64,000 nt of DNA from positions 1,054,001 to 1,118,000 of the forward strand of contig NZ_JBHTMY010000003.1 in assembly GCF_042679565.1 (NCBI RefSeq), in the 5' to 3' direction. Position 1 is the first letter of the stretch, and each line of letters starts with the position of its first letter. Shown in pieces: positions 27,216-37,012 of this stretch. Below the pieces are notes generated by a model that saw nothing but the letters and a program-made list of their open reading frames with translations, did no database searches and was not told the origin of the DNA. The DNA comes from Namhaeicola litoreus (lineage in GTDB: Bacteria; Bacteroidota; Bacteroidia; Flavobacteriales; Flavobacteriaceae). Made by a program: the position numbers and the translations under genes.

Positions 27216-29993
27216 TCAGGGCATTTTTACAGTAAAACTATAGTCTCCGCATCCTACCTCAATCGTGGCGATATCATCGGTTTTTTTAATCAGTTTGATA
27301 TTGTTATTATTTGAAATTGATACCCCATCCAATTGAACTTCGTTCTCTTTGTTGCATGGTATTTGAACTTCAGCTTTTGTATTTGGCGGTATAGTAATCT
27401 CTAATTTAAAGATTTCGTTTTCAAGTTCCCACGAAGATTTAATAATACCAAAAGGCGAATTATAGCTTCCACTCGCTGATGTTAATCCACCGCCGACCAA
27501 AGGAGCAATTCTAATTTTTTTATAGCCGGGTTCTAAAGGTGCTATTCCCGCAATTCTTTCATACATCCATTGGCCTATTGCGCCATATGCATAATGGTTT
27601 AAACTATTCATTCTTTCTTTGCTAAAGCCTTCTGTTTTACTATAACTGTTCCAGCGCTCCCAAATGGTTGTAGCGCCTTGGTTAATAGAATAAAACCATG
27701 ATGGGTAAGTTTCATTTAACAGCAACGTAAACATAACATCGCTTCTTCCTATTTTATCTAATACTTTCGAAAGTAATGGAGTCCCTAAAAAGCCAGTGCG
27801 CAAATGATCATCTGCCTCTTTAATTTTTTCCAACAAATGTGGAATTGCCTTTTGTTCCATTTCATCTGATAACAAGCCGAAACCAATGGCCATTAAATAG
27901 CCGGTTTGCGTACCCTTGTCATTTTTTATTCTTCCTGTTTCGTCGAAAAACTCTTTTTGAAAAGCATTTTGAATGGAAGAGAATAGTATCTTAAACTCTT
28001 GTTCTTCTTTGTTCTTACCCAAAACTTCAGCAGTCTGCTGTGCCAATTTCGTAACATGAGCAAAATAGGCTGTGCTTATATAATTCATTGGCGTATCACC
28101 AAATCGAGATTCCTTTTGTTCATTTTCTCGCGCATATGGTTGTAACCAATCAGAAAATGAATTCATATGTGAAATATAGTTAGTAGTTTCGGATTCATGA
28201 AAATTGATCCAATTTTTCATCATGTCAAAATTCTCTTCAAGTATCTCAAGATCTCCTGTGCGATAATAAATTTCCCAAGGAATCACCACTGCAGCATCTC
28301 CCCAACCAGAACTTACTTTATCATTTTTTAAGACATCAGGAACTACAAAGGGTATTCCCCCATTATCAAATTGTGACTCTCGTAAACTCTGCAACCAACT
28401 TGCCCAAAAAGCATGTACATCTGCATTAAATATAGACGTAGGAGCAAAAACTTGCGCGTCGCCTGTCCAACCCAAACGCTCATCACGCTGCGGGCAATCT
28501 GTTGGAATATCAAAAAAGTTTCCTCGCAAACCCCAAATAATATTGCTTTGAAGTTGATTTAACTTTTCATGAGAAGAAGTAAAATTGCCTTGATTCTTAA
28601 AGTTAGAATATTGAACTAAACCAGTTACCCAATCTTTTGTTGGTACTTTTGAAGTGTCGTACCCGCTTAATTCTACATAACGAAAACCGTGAAAAGTAAA
28701 TTTTGGTGACCATTCTATGGTTTTACTTTCAGAAGCAATATAGTAATCTGTAGAATGCGCTGAGCGATAATTTTCCGTAAAAAAACTTCCATCCGGCGAT
28801 AACATTTCAGCAAATCTTATGATGAGCGTATCTCCTTTTTTTACAGGCACTTTTAATAAAGGAACACCAACCATATTTTGTTTTAAATCGAAAATCGCGC
28901 TAAAGTCTGAGTTCTTTATTACTTCTTGACTAGGAAGTATTTGCATTTGTTTTACATTAGAATGTCTTTTGGGCTCTAATTTTACCCCGGTTTCAATAGA
29001 ATCAACTTCAACCGTGTTCCAATTTCTGTCATCAAAAGTATTACTTGTCCAATTTGGAATTTCTAAATTGGCATCGTAAATCTCTCCATCATAAATTTCA
29101 GAAAAGCGTATTGGACCATTGGTTGTTCCTACCCAAGTGTCATCTGACAAAATAGTTTCTTTGGAACCATCAGCCATTAAAATTTCCAATTGGCATAAAA
29201 TTTTAGGTGACTTTGAATTAGCCCAAATCGATTTATTCCATCCTAATCTTCCAGAGTGCCAACCTGGAGCCAATTCAAAACTAAGGGTGTTTTGGCCAGA
29301 TGCAACAAAACTTGTCACATCATAGGTTATGGTTTCTATACGTTTGTTGTAAGGCGTCCAACCTGGAGGCATCACATCGTCACTTATATTTTTACCATTT
29401 AACCATGCATCAAAAACACCCTTAGCAGTAACATACAAACGGGCAGAAACCACATCTGATGATAATTCAAAGTTCTTTCTAAGGTATTGCGGTCTATGGG
29501 TAACTACCCCCGTTCTTCCTTTAATGCTATCACTTGCTGTGGCTAATCCAGTCCATTTGGCCTTCCAATCAGAATTGGATAATAAACCCAATTCAAAATG
29601 ATTTACTTCACTCCAATTTGATTGTTTCTCTTCTTCATTCCAATATCTAATTTGCCAGTATACTTTTTGACGAGATATTAAAGATTTACCAGCGTAATTT
29701 ATATACGTGGATTGATTGCTCAACTGCTTTTCAGAATTCCATAAATCAGGATTATCAGGCAAAAGTTTTGGATCTGTGGCGGCAACAATTTGGTAGGCAG
29801 TTTGTTGGTTTGCCATTGATGAAATCGGTAATTTCCAAGAAAATGTTGGTGTTGCATCATAAAACCCAATTGGGTTCTCAAATCCTTCTGAAACCGAAAG
29901 GGTTTCTGGAGCCATTATACCTTTTTTATTACAAGATATTGTTACCCATATAAGTAAAAAAGCTACTAGTAAATATTTCAAATGAATTTTCAT
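27216..29993 (-). CDS. Alpha-L-rhamnosidase, glycoside hydrolase family 78 (lipoprotein)
   Basis: 925 residues with lipobox VTISC (Cys21). Domains in order: Ig-like N-terminal domain, beta-sandwich with sugar-binding fold (SARLYVTAKGVFDAWLNGK), the Bac_rhamnosid region (RFAEMLSPDGSFFTENYR), and the (alpha/alpha)6 catalytic barrel. The catalytic segment is DCPQRDERLGWTGDAQVF near residues 495-510. A C-terminal beta-sandwich (LEPGYKKIRIAPLVGGGLTSASGSY) completes it. All typical GH78 features are intact. It releases terminal L-rhamnose, which would feed the rha operon downstream. Confidence 0.95.
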   Translation of the reverse strand: MKIHLKYLLVAFLLIWVTISCNKKGIMAPETLSVSEGFENPIGFYDATPTFSWKLPISSMANQQTAYQIVAATDPKLLPDNPDLWNSEKQLSNQSTYINYAGKSLISRQKVYWQIRYWNEEEKQSNWSEVNHFELGLLSNSDWKAKWTGLATASDSIKGRTGVVTHRPQYLRKNFELSSDVVSARLYVTAKGVFDAWLNGKNISDDVMPPGWTPYNKRIETITYDVTSFVASGQNTLSFELAPGWHSGRLGWNKSIWANSKSPKILCQLEILMADGSKETILSDDTWVGTTNGPIRFSEIYDGEIYDANLEIPNWTSNTFDDRNWNTVEVDSIETGVKLEPKRHSNVKQMQILPSQEVIKNSDFSAIFDLKQNMVGVPLLKVPVKKGDTLIIRFAEMLSPDGSFFTENYRSAHSTDYYIASESKTIEWSPKFTFHGFRYVELSGYDTSKVPTKDWVTGLVQYSNFKNQGNFTSSHEKLNQLQSNIIWGLRGNFFDIPTDCPQRDERLGWTGDAQVFAPTSIFNADVHAFWASWLQSLRESQFDNGGIPFVVPDVLKNDKVSSGWGDAAVVIPWEIYYRTGDLEILEENFDMMKNWINFHESETTNYISHMNSFSDWLQPYARENEQKESRFGDTPMNYISTAYFAHVTKLAQQTAEVLGKNKEEQEFKILFSSIQNAFQKEFFDETGRIKNDKGTQTGYLMAIGFGLLSDEMEQKAIPHLLEKIKEADDHLRTGFLGTPLLSKVLDKIGRSDVMFTLLLNETYPSWFYSINQGATTIWERWNSYSKTEGFSKERMNSLNHYAYGAIGQWMYERIAGIAPLEPGYKKIRIAPLVGGGLTSASGSYNSPFGIIKSSWELENEIFKLEITIPPNTKAEVQIPCNKENEVQLDGVSISNNNNIKLIKKTDDIATIEVGCGDYSFTVKMP

Positions 29994-30030
29994 AAACTTT
30001 GTTTGAAAGGTTTAGCAATATTTAATTTTT

Positions 30031-32286
30031 TTAAGAACTCACATAAAAAACAGATGCTACAGGTTCAAGTCTCAGCTTAAATTTTGTATAATCTTGGTTA
30101 TTTGTTTTGATATATTCTAACTTTATATCTTTATTAATTTCACCATTGTGAGGATTCCACTGTTCAAGTTTTAAAATTCCTTTTACGCAGACTTCGGTTT
30201 GTATGACCTCATCACTGGAATTTGAAAAATAAAAGATATTCTTTCCATCTTTTATCTTGTGTATATAGGAAAACTTGCCAAAGTCACTTTTCAACTTTGG
30301 GTTAGATAAAAACCATACATCAGCAGGGTTGGTATATTTTTCAAGTATTTGCTCTAAAACTTCTGAACTAAGTTTAGGAATAAAAATAGCGTTGCCTCCC
30401 TTTTGATTTTGATGATGAGATACCTCAGTCAATTTATTCTGATTTAACGGGTCTATTTTAAACATCCCTTTTATCATTTCAATAATTTTAGCATCGTTCC
30501 CCAATTCAGTTGATTTGAAGGGCAATTGGGTAGTTGAAATAAGGGTACCTCCATTTTCATAAAATAATTTCAACTTTTCCAATGTTCGATAGGATATTAT
30601 ATTGCACCCAGAAATTATAATTGTATTGTAAACCTGAAAGTTTTCTTTGTTATCTAGTTTTAGTGATCCATCCTGAACAACATATTTTTCATCCAATAAA
30701 AATTCGGGATGCACAAATGTAAAATCTCGTCTTATTTCATTTGTCAGTATCCCACTAATTTTTTGATAATCTGTCTCAGGAGACACAAAAAACCCCTGTC
30801 TTGGATTTTCCTCTGCTTCAAATCTATACCATCCTGCTAGACTTTCAAATGGATAGAGCAATCCTATTTCAGATATTCTTCGCCCTCCACGCAATAACAT
30901 GGCACTTCGACCAACAAAATCAGAATATGTAGGCAGTTCGCCAGCTATTTTATCATTATAAGGAGAAACTAAGGGTGGTATATAAACATGCTCTGGATTA
31001 TACCATAAACCATGAGGAATAACCATATTAACACCTCGTACAAATAGATCCATCATAGGCCTGTAAAGCATGTTAGAATCAAAAATTGAATCTCTATAAG
31101 CCCCGTAAATCTCGGTTGAAACAAGTGGTTTGTCATAATAATCTGCAGCAGAACTTATCAACTTGTGACCATTTTGTCCAAATTGATAACGAATGATCGC
31201 ATCCGTAAGCGGGATAGCCGTATGCCTAAAAAACTTAAAAATATCGCCATTCATATCAATTGGCGTTGGATCATAATTACCTGGAGGATGTCCTGTATCT
31301 TTAACTTGATGTTTTTTGGCCCAATCTGCTGCGAGTTTAGGAAATCCTTCTGCAAGTAATTCGGCTCTTGTTAAATAGAAGGCATAACGTATTGCTTCCG
31401 TATCAGGACCAATATGATACCATAAGGCTGGATAGTATGGTTCCGGATCAAACCCGTTAAGTTCTTTAAACTTTTCATTGAACTTACTTGTCCATGTTCT
31501 TGGAAATTTCCAAAAACCTACATCATCAAAAAAAGTTGTTTTAATCGTATTCCCAAAATAAGAGCCAAAACGATTGTAGTATTCATCATAAGTATGATTG
31601 ATCATTTTACGAACCGCAAGCGTATCTAAAATATCAACAATTAAATACTTCTTATGACTATTTTCTGTGATTAATGGAAAATACATAATCTTCCATTCTC
31701 CTTCTGGAACCACCCATTTTAGTATACCGTTTTTAATAAATGGTTTTAAATCTATACGTTCCAAACTTTTTGTGTTCATGGCAGCAACAGACATCAACAC
31801 ATCATGAGATACATGGTCACTCAGAACCGCTGGTCCTTGAAGGGTTTTTTCTATTTTATCAATTCGTTTCCTGCAGTATTCCGGATATTTTTCCTGCATA
31901 ATTCCACCTGCCATTCCACTAGGAAAATCGTTGTCATCATACAAAATAACTTCCATATCTAACTCCTTCGCTGTAGTCAAAACATCTTGAAATCTATCGA
32001 AATAAGATTCAGTTAAGAATTTAGGTGTGGTTCCCTGTCTTTCATTTTTTGAGGCAAGAGGCAACAAACTAATGCCCGAAAATCCTGCTAATTCTTTGGC
32101 ATCCTTCATTTGTTCTCTAATGCCTTCAGTCGTTAGCTCACCATTAATGTGCCAAAAGGGCATGGGCTTAAACTGTTTTGGAGGATTTAAAAAATCTTTC
32201 TCTAATTGGTTAGGTCCTGCGCAAGCAAACAAGACAAAAAATACAATAATGCTATAAACCTTGGATGTAAACTTAAAGAATTTCAT
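30031..32286 (-). CDS. GH106-like glycoside hydrolase lipoprotein, possible alpha-L-rhamnosidase
   Basis: 751 residues with lipobox LFACAG (Cys22). The N-terminal region (NPPKQFKPMPFWHINGELTT, EQMKDAKELAGFSGISLLPL) resembles the opening of GH106-type barrels. Further visible elements are MEVILYDDNDFPSG, FFDDVGFWKFPRTWTSKF, and YYDKPLVSTEIYGAYRDS with a candidate catalytic Glu. A gatase-like segment is suggested later (NTIIISGCNIISYRTLEKLKLFYENGGTLI). GH106 members remove alpha-L-rhamnose, and the GH78 next door supports that. The protein is shorter than typical GH106 enzymes, so it may belong to a related, uncharacterised group. Confidence 0.6.
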   Translation of the reverse strand: MKFFKFTSKVYSIIVFFVLFACAGPNQLEKDFLNPPKQFKPMPFWHINGELTTEGIREQMKDAKELAGFSGISLLPLASKNERQGTTPKFLTESYFDRFQDVLTTAKELDMEVILYDDNDFPSGMAGGIMQEKYPEYCRKRIDKIEKTLQGPAVLSDHVSHDVLMSVAAMNTKSLERIDLKPFIKNGILKWVVPEGEWKIMYFPLITENSHKKYLIVDILDTLAVRKMINHTYDEYYNRFGSYFGNTIKTTFFDDVGFWKFPRTWTSKFNEKFKELNGFDPEPYYPALWYHIGPDTEAIRYAFYLTRAELLAEGFPKLAADWAKKHQVKDTGHPPGNYDPTPIDMNGDIFKFFRHTAIPLTDAIIRYQFGQNGHKLISSAADYYDKPLVSTEIYGAYRDSIFDSNMLYRPMMDLFVRGVNMVIPHGLWYNPEHVYIPPLVSPYNDKIAGELPTYSDFVGRSAMLLRGGRRISEIGLLYPFESLAGWYRFEAEENPRQGFFVSPETDYQKISGILTNEIRRDFTFVHPEFLLDEKYVVQDGSLKLDNKENFQVYNTIIISGCNIISYRTLEKLKLFYENGGTLISTTQLPFKSTELGNDAKIIEMIKGMFKIDPLNQNKLTEVSHHQNQKGGNAIFIPKLSSEVLEQILEKYTNPADVWFLSNPKLKSDFGKFSYIHKIKDGKNIFYFSNSSDEVIQTEVCVKGILKLEQWNPHNGEINKDIKLEYIKTNNQDYTKFKLRLEPVASVFYVSS

Positions 32287-32288
32287 AC

Positions 32289-33812
32289 CTAATGATTATT
32301 GCCAATTAGTAACCCGTTCACTCTTTCTTTTTGCTCGATAAAATACGGCTCAAAAGAATAAGATGAATATTTGTTCCATTTATTGTTCGTTATTGGTAAT
32401 AACAAAGCTAATTTTTCCTTTTCTTTTTGATACTGAGGCGTGTTTGCCAAATTCACAAACTCGTTAGGATCTTTTTGTTTATCATACAATTCTTCAGAAC
32501 CATCTTCATATTTTATATATCTATAATTTATGGTTCGAACACTATGATTGTTCCAACCATAGGTTGTAATAGCACTCAACTTTTCCCCGTTGTATTGATC
32601 TTTCATCAATGGAGTGAGGCTTATTCCTTCGTTATGATCGTTTTTTGGCAATTTACATAGGTCTAAAAGGGTTGGGTAAATTGAAAGTAATTCTACAGGA
32701 GCATTTATCTTTTTGTTTTTTGTAATTCCTGGACCGCTAAAAATAAGTGGAGCCCTTGTGGCTTCTTCCCAAAGTGCTTGTTTAGCAAATGTCCCTTTCT
32801 CTCCAACGCGATATCCATGGTCAGACCATAAAACCACTATGGTATTATCTGCGTACTGACTATTTTTTAAAGCATCTAAAACAACACCGATTTGATGGTC
32901 TACAAAACTAACACAGGCCAAATATGCCTGTATAATTTTTTTCCAGTTATCCGTTTCAATCGCCCAATCTGTTGTGGGCATCATGGCAAGTTTCGAGATG
33001 TGATTTTTAGCGATCTCAGGAACATCATCCATATCGTTTACTAAGTATGGTGGTACTACAATCTTTTCTAAAGGATACATATCGAACCACTTCTGCGGCA
33101 CATGCAAAGGAACATGAGGTTTCAAAAATCCAACTGCAAGGAAAAAGGGTTTTTCAGTTATTTCTTTTTCAATCTGATTCTTTGCCCAATTTGCAGCCTT
33201 AAAATCAGAAACCAATGAATCTTGATCAGGGAAAGCGCCCCAATCAGTATTTGTTCTTGGTCCTTCGTTTTTATTTCCAGGACGGTATCCTTGCCATGCC
33301 ATTCTTTGTTTTGGGGCAGGTCCAAAATTATTATTCGGCTTTTCGCCTACAAATCTTCCCGGTCCTTTAAAAAGATCTTTTGGAGCATAGGTGTGAAATA
33401 TTTTTCCAACGCCTAGTACGTCGTAGCCGTTGTTCTTAAAAACCTCTGGTAAAAAAACCACCGATTTGGTAAGTGGATCATTCGTTCGAATAGAATCATC
33501 TTTAATCATACCATATATTCCAGTTGTAGATGGCCTCAACCCAGTCATAATTGAGGCTCTCGAAGGCCCACAAAGTGGTGTTTGACAATGTGCATTGATA
33601 AACGCTACACCACTTTCAGCGAGTTTATCAATGTTCGGCGTGATCGCATTTGGATCTCCGAGATAGCCCAAATAACTATTCAAATCATCTACAGAAATCA
33701 TTAAAACATTAAGGGGCTTGTTATTCTCAATTGAAATAGATTTTTTTTCCTTTGTACAGGATAAAGGAAGCAATAAAAAGCATGTTATTATTAAAACTGA
33801 ATTTAGCCTCAT
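32289..33812 (-). CDS. Formylglycine-dependent sulfatase (S1, iduronate-2-sulfatase-like), lipoprotein
   Basis: The start at 33812 (MRLNSVLIITCFLLLPLSC) opens on a lipoprotein signal; an ATG at 33839 would add nine residues. The sulfatase core is intact: metal site VDDLNSYLG, the modification motif PLCGPSRASIMTG with the Cys expected to become formylglycine, KIFHTYAP, LKPHVPLHVPQ, and WSDHGYRVGEKGTFAKQALWEEATRAP. The overall look is that of iduronate-2-sulfatase-like S1 enzymes. It would remove a sulfate ester from an exported or outer-membrane-bound glycan. It follows the lyase-like lipoprotein gene in the operon. Confidence 0.92.
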   Translation of the reverse strand: MRLNSVLIITCFLLLPLSCTKEKKSISIENNKPLNVLMISVDDLNSYLGYLGDPNAITPNIDKLAESGVAFINAHCQTPLCGPSRASIMTGLRPSTTGIYGMIKDDSIRTNDPLTKSVVFLPEVFKNNGYDVLGVGKIFHTYAPKDLFKGPGRFVGEKPNNNFGPAPKQRMAWQGYRPGNKNEGPRTNTDWGAFPDQDSLVSDFKAANWAKNQIEKEITEKPFFLAVGFLKPHVPLHVPQKWFDMYPLEKIVVPPYLVNDMDDVPEIAKNHISKLAMMPTTDWAIETDNWKKIIQAYLACVSFVDHQIGVVLDALKNSQYADNTIVVLWSDHGYRVGEKGTFAKQALWEEATRAPLIFSGPGITKNKKINAPVELLSIYPTLLDLCKLPKNDHNEGISLTPLMKDQYNGEKLSAITTYGWNNHSVRTINYRYIKYEDGSEELYDKQKDPNEFVNLANTPQYQKEKEKLALLLPITNNKWNKYSSYSFEPYFIEQKERVNGLLIGNNH

Positions 33813-33860
33813 TGTTAAAAATATGGGTTTAACACACAATTGTAAATAGAGAAATCACTA

Positions 33861-34583
33861 TTAATTTCTCGAAATTTCTGTCACTGTATTACTTAGGTTT
33901 TGTTTCATTTTTTCATTCGAATATACTCCCCATCTAAAATGGTACAATGCATCTACATTATTATTGATACTCTCTTCTGTTGTTCCTGTAAATTTCAATG
34001 CTTCATTAAAATACACTTCAAAATCTTCACCATTTGTTCTTATTTTAACCTTAAATTTCTTTTGTCCATCTGCCCAATCTTCATCACTTGAAATAAGCAC
34101 GTTACCATTTGAGCGTGAGCCTGCATGTATTCTTCCATTTGTTTTGACTTCAATACGAAGCTGGGGTCCGCAGCAACCAGCAAAAAGCTGGGCAATTGTA
34201 TAAGTAATATCTAACTTGTTACTCAATTTCATTGTGGCTTCAAAATTATGCCAGGTAGTCCCTGCTCTAAACTTTAGACCCTGACCAGCTTCTGTTCTGG
34301 CATGCTTTCTTTCGCCGTTAAATTCATCTCCTTCAAACAACTTGAAAACTTGTTTTCCATGACTTTCTTCATACCATTTTTTTACTTTGTTGAAGTCTTT
34401 TCTTTCAACATCAGCATCTACTACGGTAAATAAATTAAATGGATCAGGAATACCGGTCGGAGGTGTTAAAGATATTGTTTCAGATGGTTCAACAATTTCT
34501 GATTCTAGCTCGCCAGAATCACTGCAACTTTTTAACGGAATGATTAATGAAAAAAACAAAATAGCAAGAATGGTCTTGTACAT
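33861..34583 (-). CDS. Lipoprotein with PL7-superfamily-like jelly roll, candidate polysaccharide lyase
   Basis: 240 residues with lipobox PLKSCSDS. After a short linker the protein shows three elements reminiscent of alginate-lyase-2 type jelly rolls: ARTEAGQGLKFRAG (compare R-S/T-E-L-R), YTIAQLFAG (compare Q-I-H), and YHFRWGVYSNE near the end (compare K-x-G-x-Y). The catalytic His of the Q-I-H motif is replaced by Leu or Phe, and an unusual Cys-Cys pair (AGCCGPQLRIEV) follows. It is either a divergent lyase or a glycan-binding protein. It is the first gene of the operon that runs to 21832, with the tandem repeat upstream. Confidence 0.5.
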   Translation of the reverse strand: MYKTILAILFFSLIIPLKSCSDSGELESEIVEPSETISLTPPTGIPDPFNLFTVVDADVERKDFNKVKKWYEESHGKQVFKLFEGDEFNGERKHARTEAGQGLKFRAGTTWHNFEATMKLSNKLDITYTIAQLFAGCCGPQLRIEVKTNGRIHAGSRSNGNVLISSDEDWADGQKKFKVKIRTNGEDFEVYFNEALKFTGTTEESINNNVDALYHFRWGVYSNEKMKQNLSNTVTEISRN

Positions 34584-35013
34584 TTAGATCATTTTAAAAT
34601 ATGGCATTATATAATAATTTGCTCAATACAAAAATGCTTCCCAATAGTACTAAATCCAATAAAAGAATCTATCCTGCACTATCATGGCAGAAATGATCAA
34701 ACCTCTATAAATAAAATGCACAAGATTTATTTATCGATTGCCATGCGTAAAAGTTTATTACCTATGTTGATTAGTTATTCCAACAGAACGAAAAGGAAAA
34801 CAAATAATGTATTTGGCAAAATATTGATTAAAAAACAAACCATCCATAGCTCGATTATCAATATTCTGATTAGAAAATTTTTCTTTCCTCTTAGATTAAA
34901 TTTGCCTAAGCCAGATTCTAAGACAAAATCATAGATTATGTTTTTAGTATATTTCATTTACTTTTCACCGTTGCTGCCTAATACTGAAATTACTAAAGGA
35001 GTTAGATATTTTT
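34584..35013. promoter_or_regulatory. Intergenic region between the two glycan operons
   Basis: 430 bp between the end of the upstream operon (35014) and the first gene of the next (34583). It holds the tandem repeat at 34669-34687. On the minus strand a possible promoter reads TTG at 34659-34657, then 20 nt, then CATTTTTG at 34636-34629. The short plus-strand reading frame at 34716-34934 shows no protein features. I see no clear terminator for the upstream operon. Confidence 0.5.
34669..34687. promoter_or_regulatory. Tandem regulator-binding repeat, copy 2 (first glycan operon)
   Basis: CTATCCTG-CA-CTATCATG-G, two 8-mers one helical turn apart. It lies 86 bp upstream of the first gene and about 10 bp upstream of the candidate -33 element, where an activator would bind. 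It matches copy 3 (53882) at 17 of 19 positions. Confidence 0.75.
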
Positions 35014-36927
35014 CTAAGAAGGATTTTTATCTACTGTGATCTTACAAATAATTTCTTCCGAACTGAATTCTACATAAATAGGTATGGCTTCAAATCCGGG
35101 AACCATATTAAAAACCCTATCTTTCTTAGTATTCATAATTGCAATTGGCACGTTGGTTTCTAATGTGATTATTCCTTTTTCTTTTACAATCTCAATTCTA
35201 TTCGGTTTTATATGCAGTACTTTTTCTCCAGTAGCAGAAATAATTGGAAGTACCAATCTACCATCCTCTTGTCCAAAGGGTTTTTTAGCCTTGATAATAG
35301 CAGCATCTTTGTTCAAAAGGTAGTTTAACTGATACATCCCTCCACTTTTTTCATGATCTCTATTGGTCAATTGGGTGTTTATTTCAAACCTCAACTCATT
35401 CTTTTTTGTAATTGCTTTAACCTCTGCCTCTAAATCAAATATATTACTAAACAATTTTCCATTTTTTCGACACTCAATCCTTGGTGTTAAGGGAATATCT
35501 TCTCCATCCGGTTGCTCTTGCTGGTTATTCACTTCTACCAAAATAAATTCAGCCATACTCGCTGTGAATACAGGACCAACTAGTTCATGCCACAGAACAG
35601 CTAAAGCCCCTCCTGTCGCTGCATAAGAATATTTTATTTTATAAACCTGATCATAAGAGGAAACTGTGGCCCGCCAAGGACCTTTTGCCGCCAACCAAAC
35701 ATCGAGTTCTGGAAAATGCTTGACACCATTGCTTATCGCTCTAGGAATAGGGCTATTTTTTGTGAGTTTCCTGGTTTTTTCAGGATGATTTAACAAAAAT
35801 GCTAAATTCTTTGCATGAGCAAATGTGTGATGTATACATGGTTTTACACCATGCGTTTTATAATGCAATCCCCCTGCTAAAAGACCATTAACAGTGCATT
35901 TTTCTAGTAATTCTGTATGTAAAACAACTGAGGTTGCAAATGCAGGGTTCCTATCAGCGAGCAATGTGAAAGCGGGTTGAGAACCGTCGCAGGTTCTACT
36001 TCCCCAATATGTCCATTTGTTTTGTCGTGTTCCCCAACTATTATCCCAGCCTCCATCAGGAAGCATAAATTCAAGATGTCCTTTTAATGAATTGGTTAAT
36101 ATTTGCAGTAGCTCTTCATCTTTTTCTAACACAGCATATTGAACAACCCCGTTTAGAGTTTCTTCAACATTATAACCTAAATCAATTGGCATTAATCCTT
36201 TTGCGCTAGGTTCATTGGCGGGTTTATCTTCACCAAAAAGCAATTTATTGGGTTCTGTTAACCACTTCGGTATTTCATTGGCCAACACCTTACTTCGATC
36301 AATATATTCTTGATTTTCAAAAAATCGTCCCAAAAAATTTAGCGCATAGATAGCTGTAAATGCATAATTTATATGACTGTACTCTATCGTGAAATTTTTA
36401 AAAATAAAATCGGCCGATTTTTCCAATCGAAGTGTCCAACTTTCTTTAATGTCTGGTGTCAGAACATGTCCGTGATGATATAGAGCTTCTCCTAAAGCAA
36501 TAGCGCCAAAAACAGTAATTCCCTTCCAAGAATTCTGATCTGGAATAACGGTCCAACTGCCATCTGGCATGGATACATTTTCTGACCATTTCATGACATT
36601 TATTGCCGCGTCTAAATATTTTTGCTCGCCAGTTTGATCGGCCATATACATAAAAGGATAGACCGCATCCATGCATCGACCGTGAATTTTTTCACAAGCA
36701 TGGCAATACAAAGCACCATGGGTTTCAATTTCTTCGGGAGCAACAATTTGGTCTCTTATCATGGCATCGCACCAAACAGTTAATAAGTTTAAAACCTTTT
36801 GTTCAAAATCAGATTGGCTCAAAACAGGTTTAAAATCTTTATTCTGATTGTTTTTACAGGCGTAAAACGGCAAAAACAAACTTAGAGTTCCGGAGGCACT
36901 GAGGTAAATAAAATGGTTTCTTTTCAA
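35014..36927 (-). CDS. Secreted (alpha/alpha)6-barrel protein with C-terminal beta-sandwich, GH154-like candidate
   Basis: 637 residues with an N-terminal lipoprotein-type signal (LSLFLPFYACKN). The first 400 residues are helical-hairpin repeats with conserved Trp, Gly and His: CHACEKIHGRCMDAVYPFMYMAD, MPDGSWTVIPDQNSWKGITVFG, INYAFTAIYALNFLG, and LPDGGWDNSWGTRQNKWTYWGSR. A beta-rich part follows. The layout resembles (alpha/alpha)6 enzymes acting on glucuronate-containing glycans, such as GH154 beta-glucuronidases or unsaturated uronyl hydrolases, but I cannot confirm the family. It is the last gene of the long second glycan operon. Confidence 0.5.
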   Translation of the reverse strand: MKRNHFIYLSASGTLSLFLPFYACKNNQNKDFKPVLSQSDFEQKVLNLLTVWCDAMIRDQIVAPEEIETHGALYCHACEKIHGRCMDAVYPFMYMADQTGEQKYLDAAINVMKWSENVSMPDGSWTVIPDQNSWKGITVFGAIALGEALYHHGHVLTPDIKESWTLRLEKSADFIFKNFTIEYSHINYAFTAIYALNFLGRFFENQEYIDRSKVLANEIPKWLTEPNKLLFGEDKPANEPSAKGLMPIDLGYNVEETLNGVVQYAVLEKDEELLQILTNSLKGHLEFMLPDGGWDNSWGTRQNKWTYWGSRTCDGSQPAFTLLADRNPAFATSVVLHTELLEKCTVNGLLAGGLHYKTHGVKPCIHHTFAHAKNLAFLLNHPEKTRKLTKNSPIPRAISNGVKHFPELDVWLAAKGPWRATVSSYDQVYKIKYSYAATGGALAVLWHELVGPVFTASMAEFILVEVNNQQEQPDGEDIPLTPRIECRKNGKLFSNIFDLEAEVKAITKKNELRFEINTQLTNRDHEKSGGMYQLNYLLNKDAAIIKAKKPFGQEDGRLVLPIISATGEKVLHIKPNRIEIVKEKGIITLETNVPIAIMNTKKDRVFNMVPGFEAIPIYVEFSSEEIICKITVDKNPS

Positions 36928-37012
36928 AATATATTCTTAAGTGTTTTTATGTTCTACATCTATGTAAAGAAATCAAAAGCAATAAAGCAGATAATTTCAC
37001 AGTTCAATTTAC

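Noticed and set aside
34864..34875. TTCTGATTAGAA, similar to the palindromes near the GntR-type gene
   Set aside because: It has a 4-nt rather than 3-nt centre and is far from any start codon; in such AT-rich DNA it may be chance.
34716..34934. A 72-codon plus-strand reading frame between the two glycan operons
   Set aside because: No domain, no signal and no plausible promoter; composition follows the AT-rich background.
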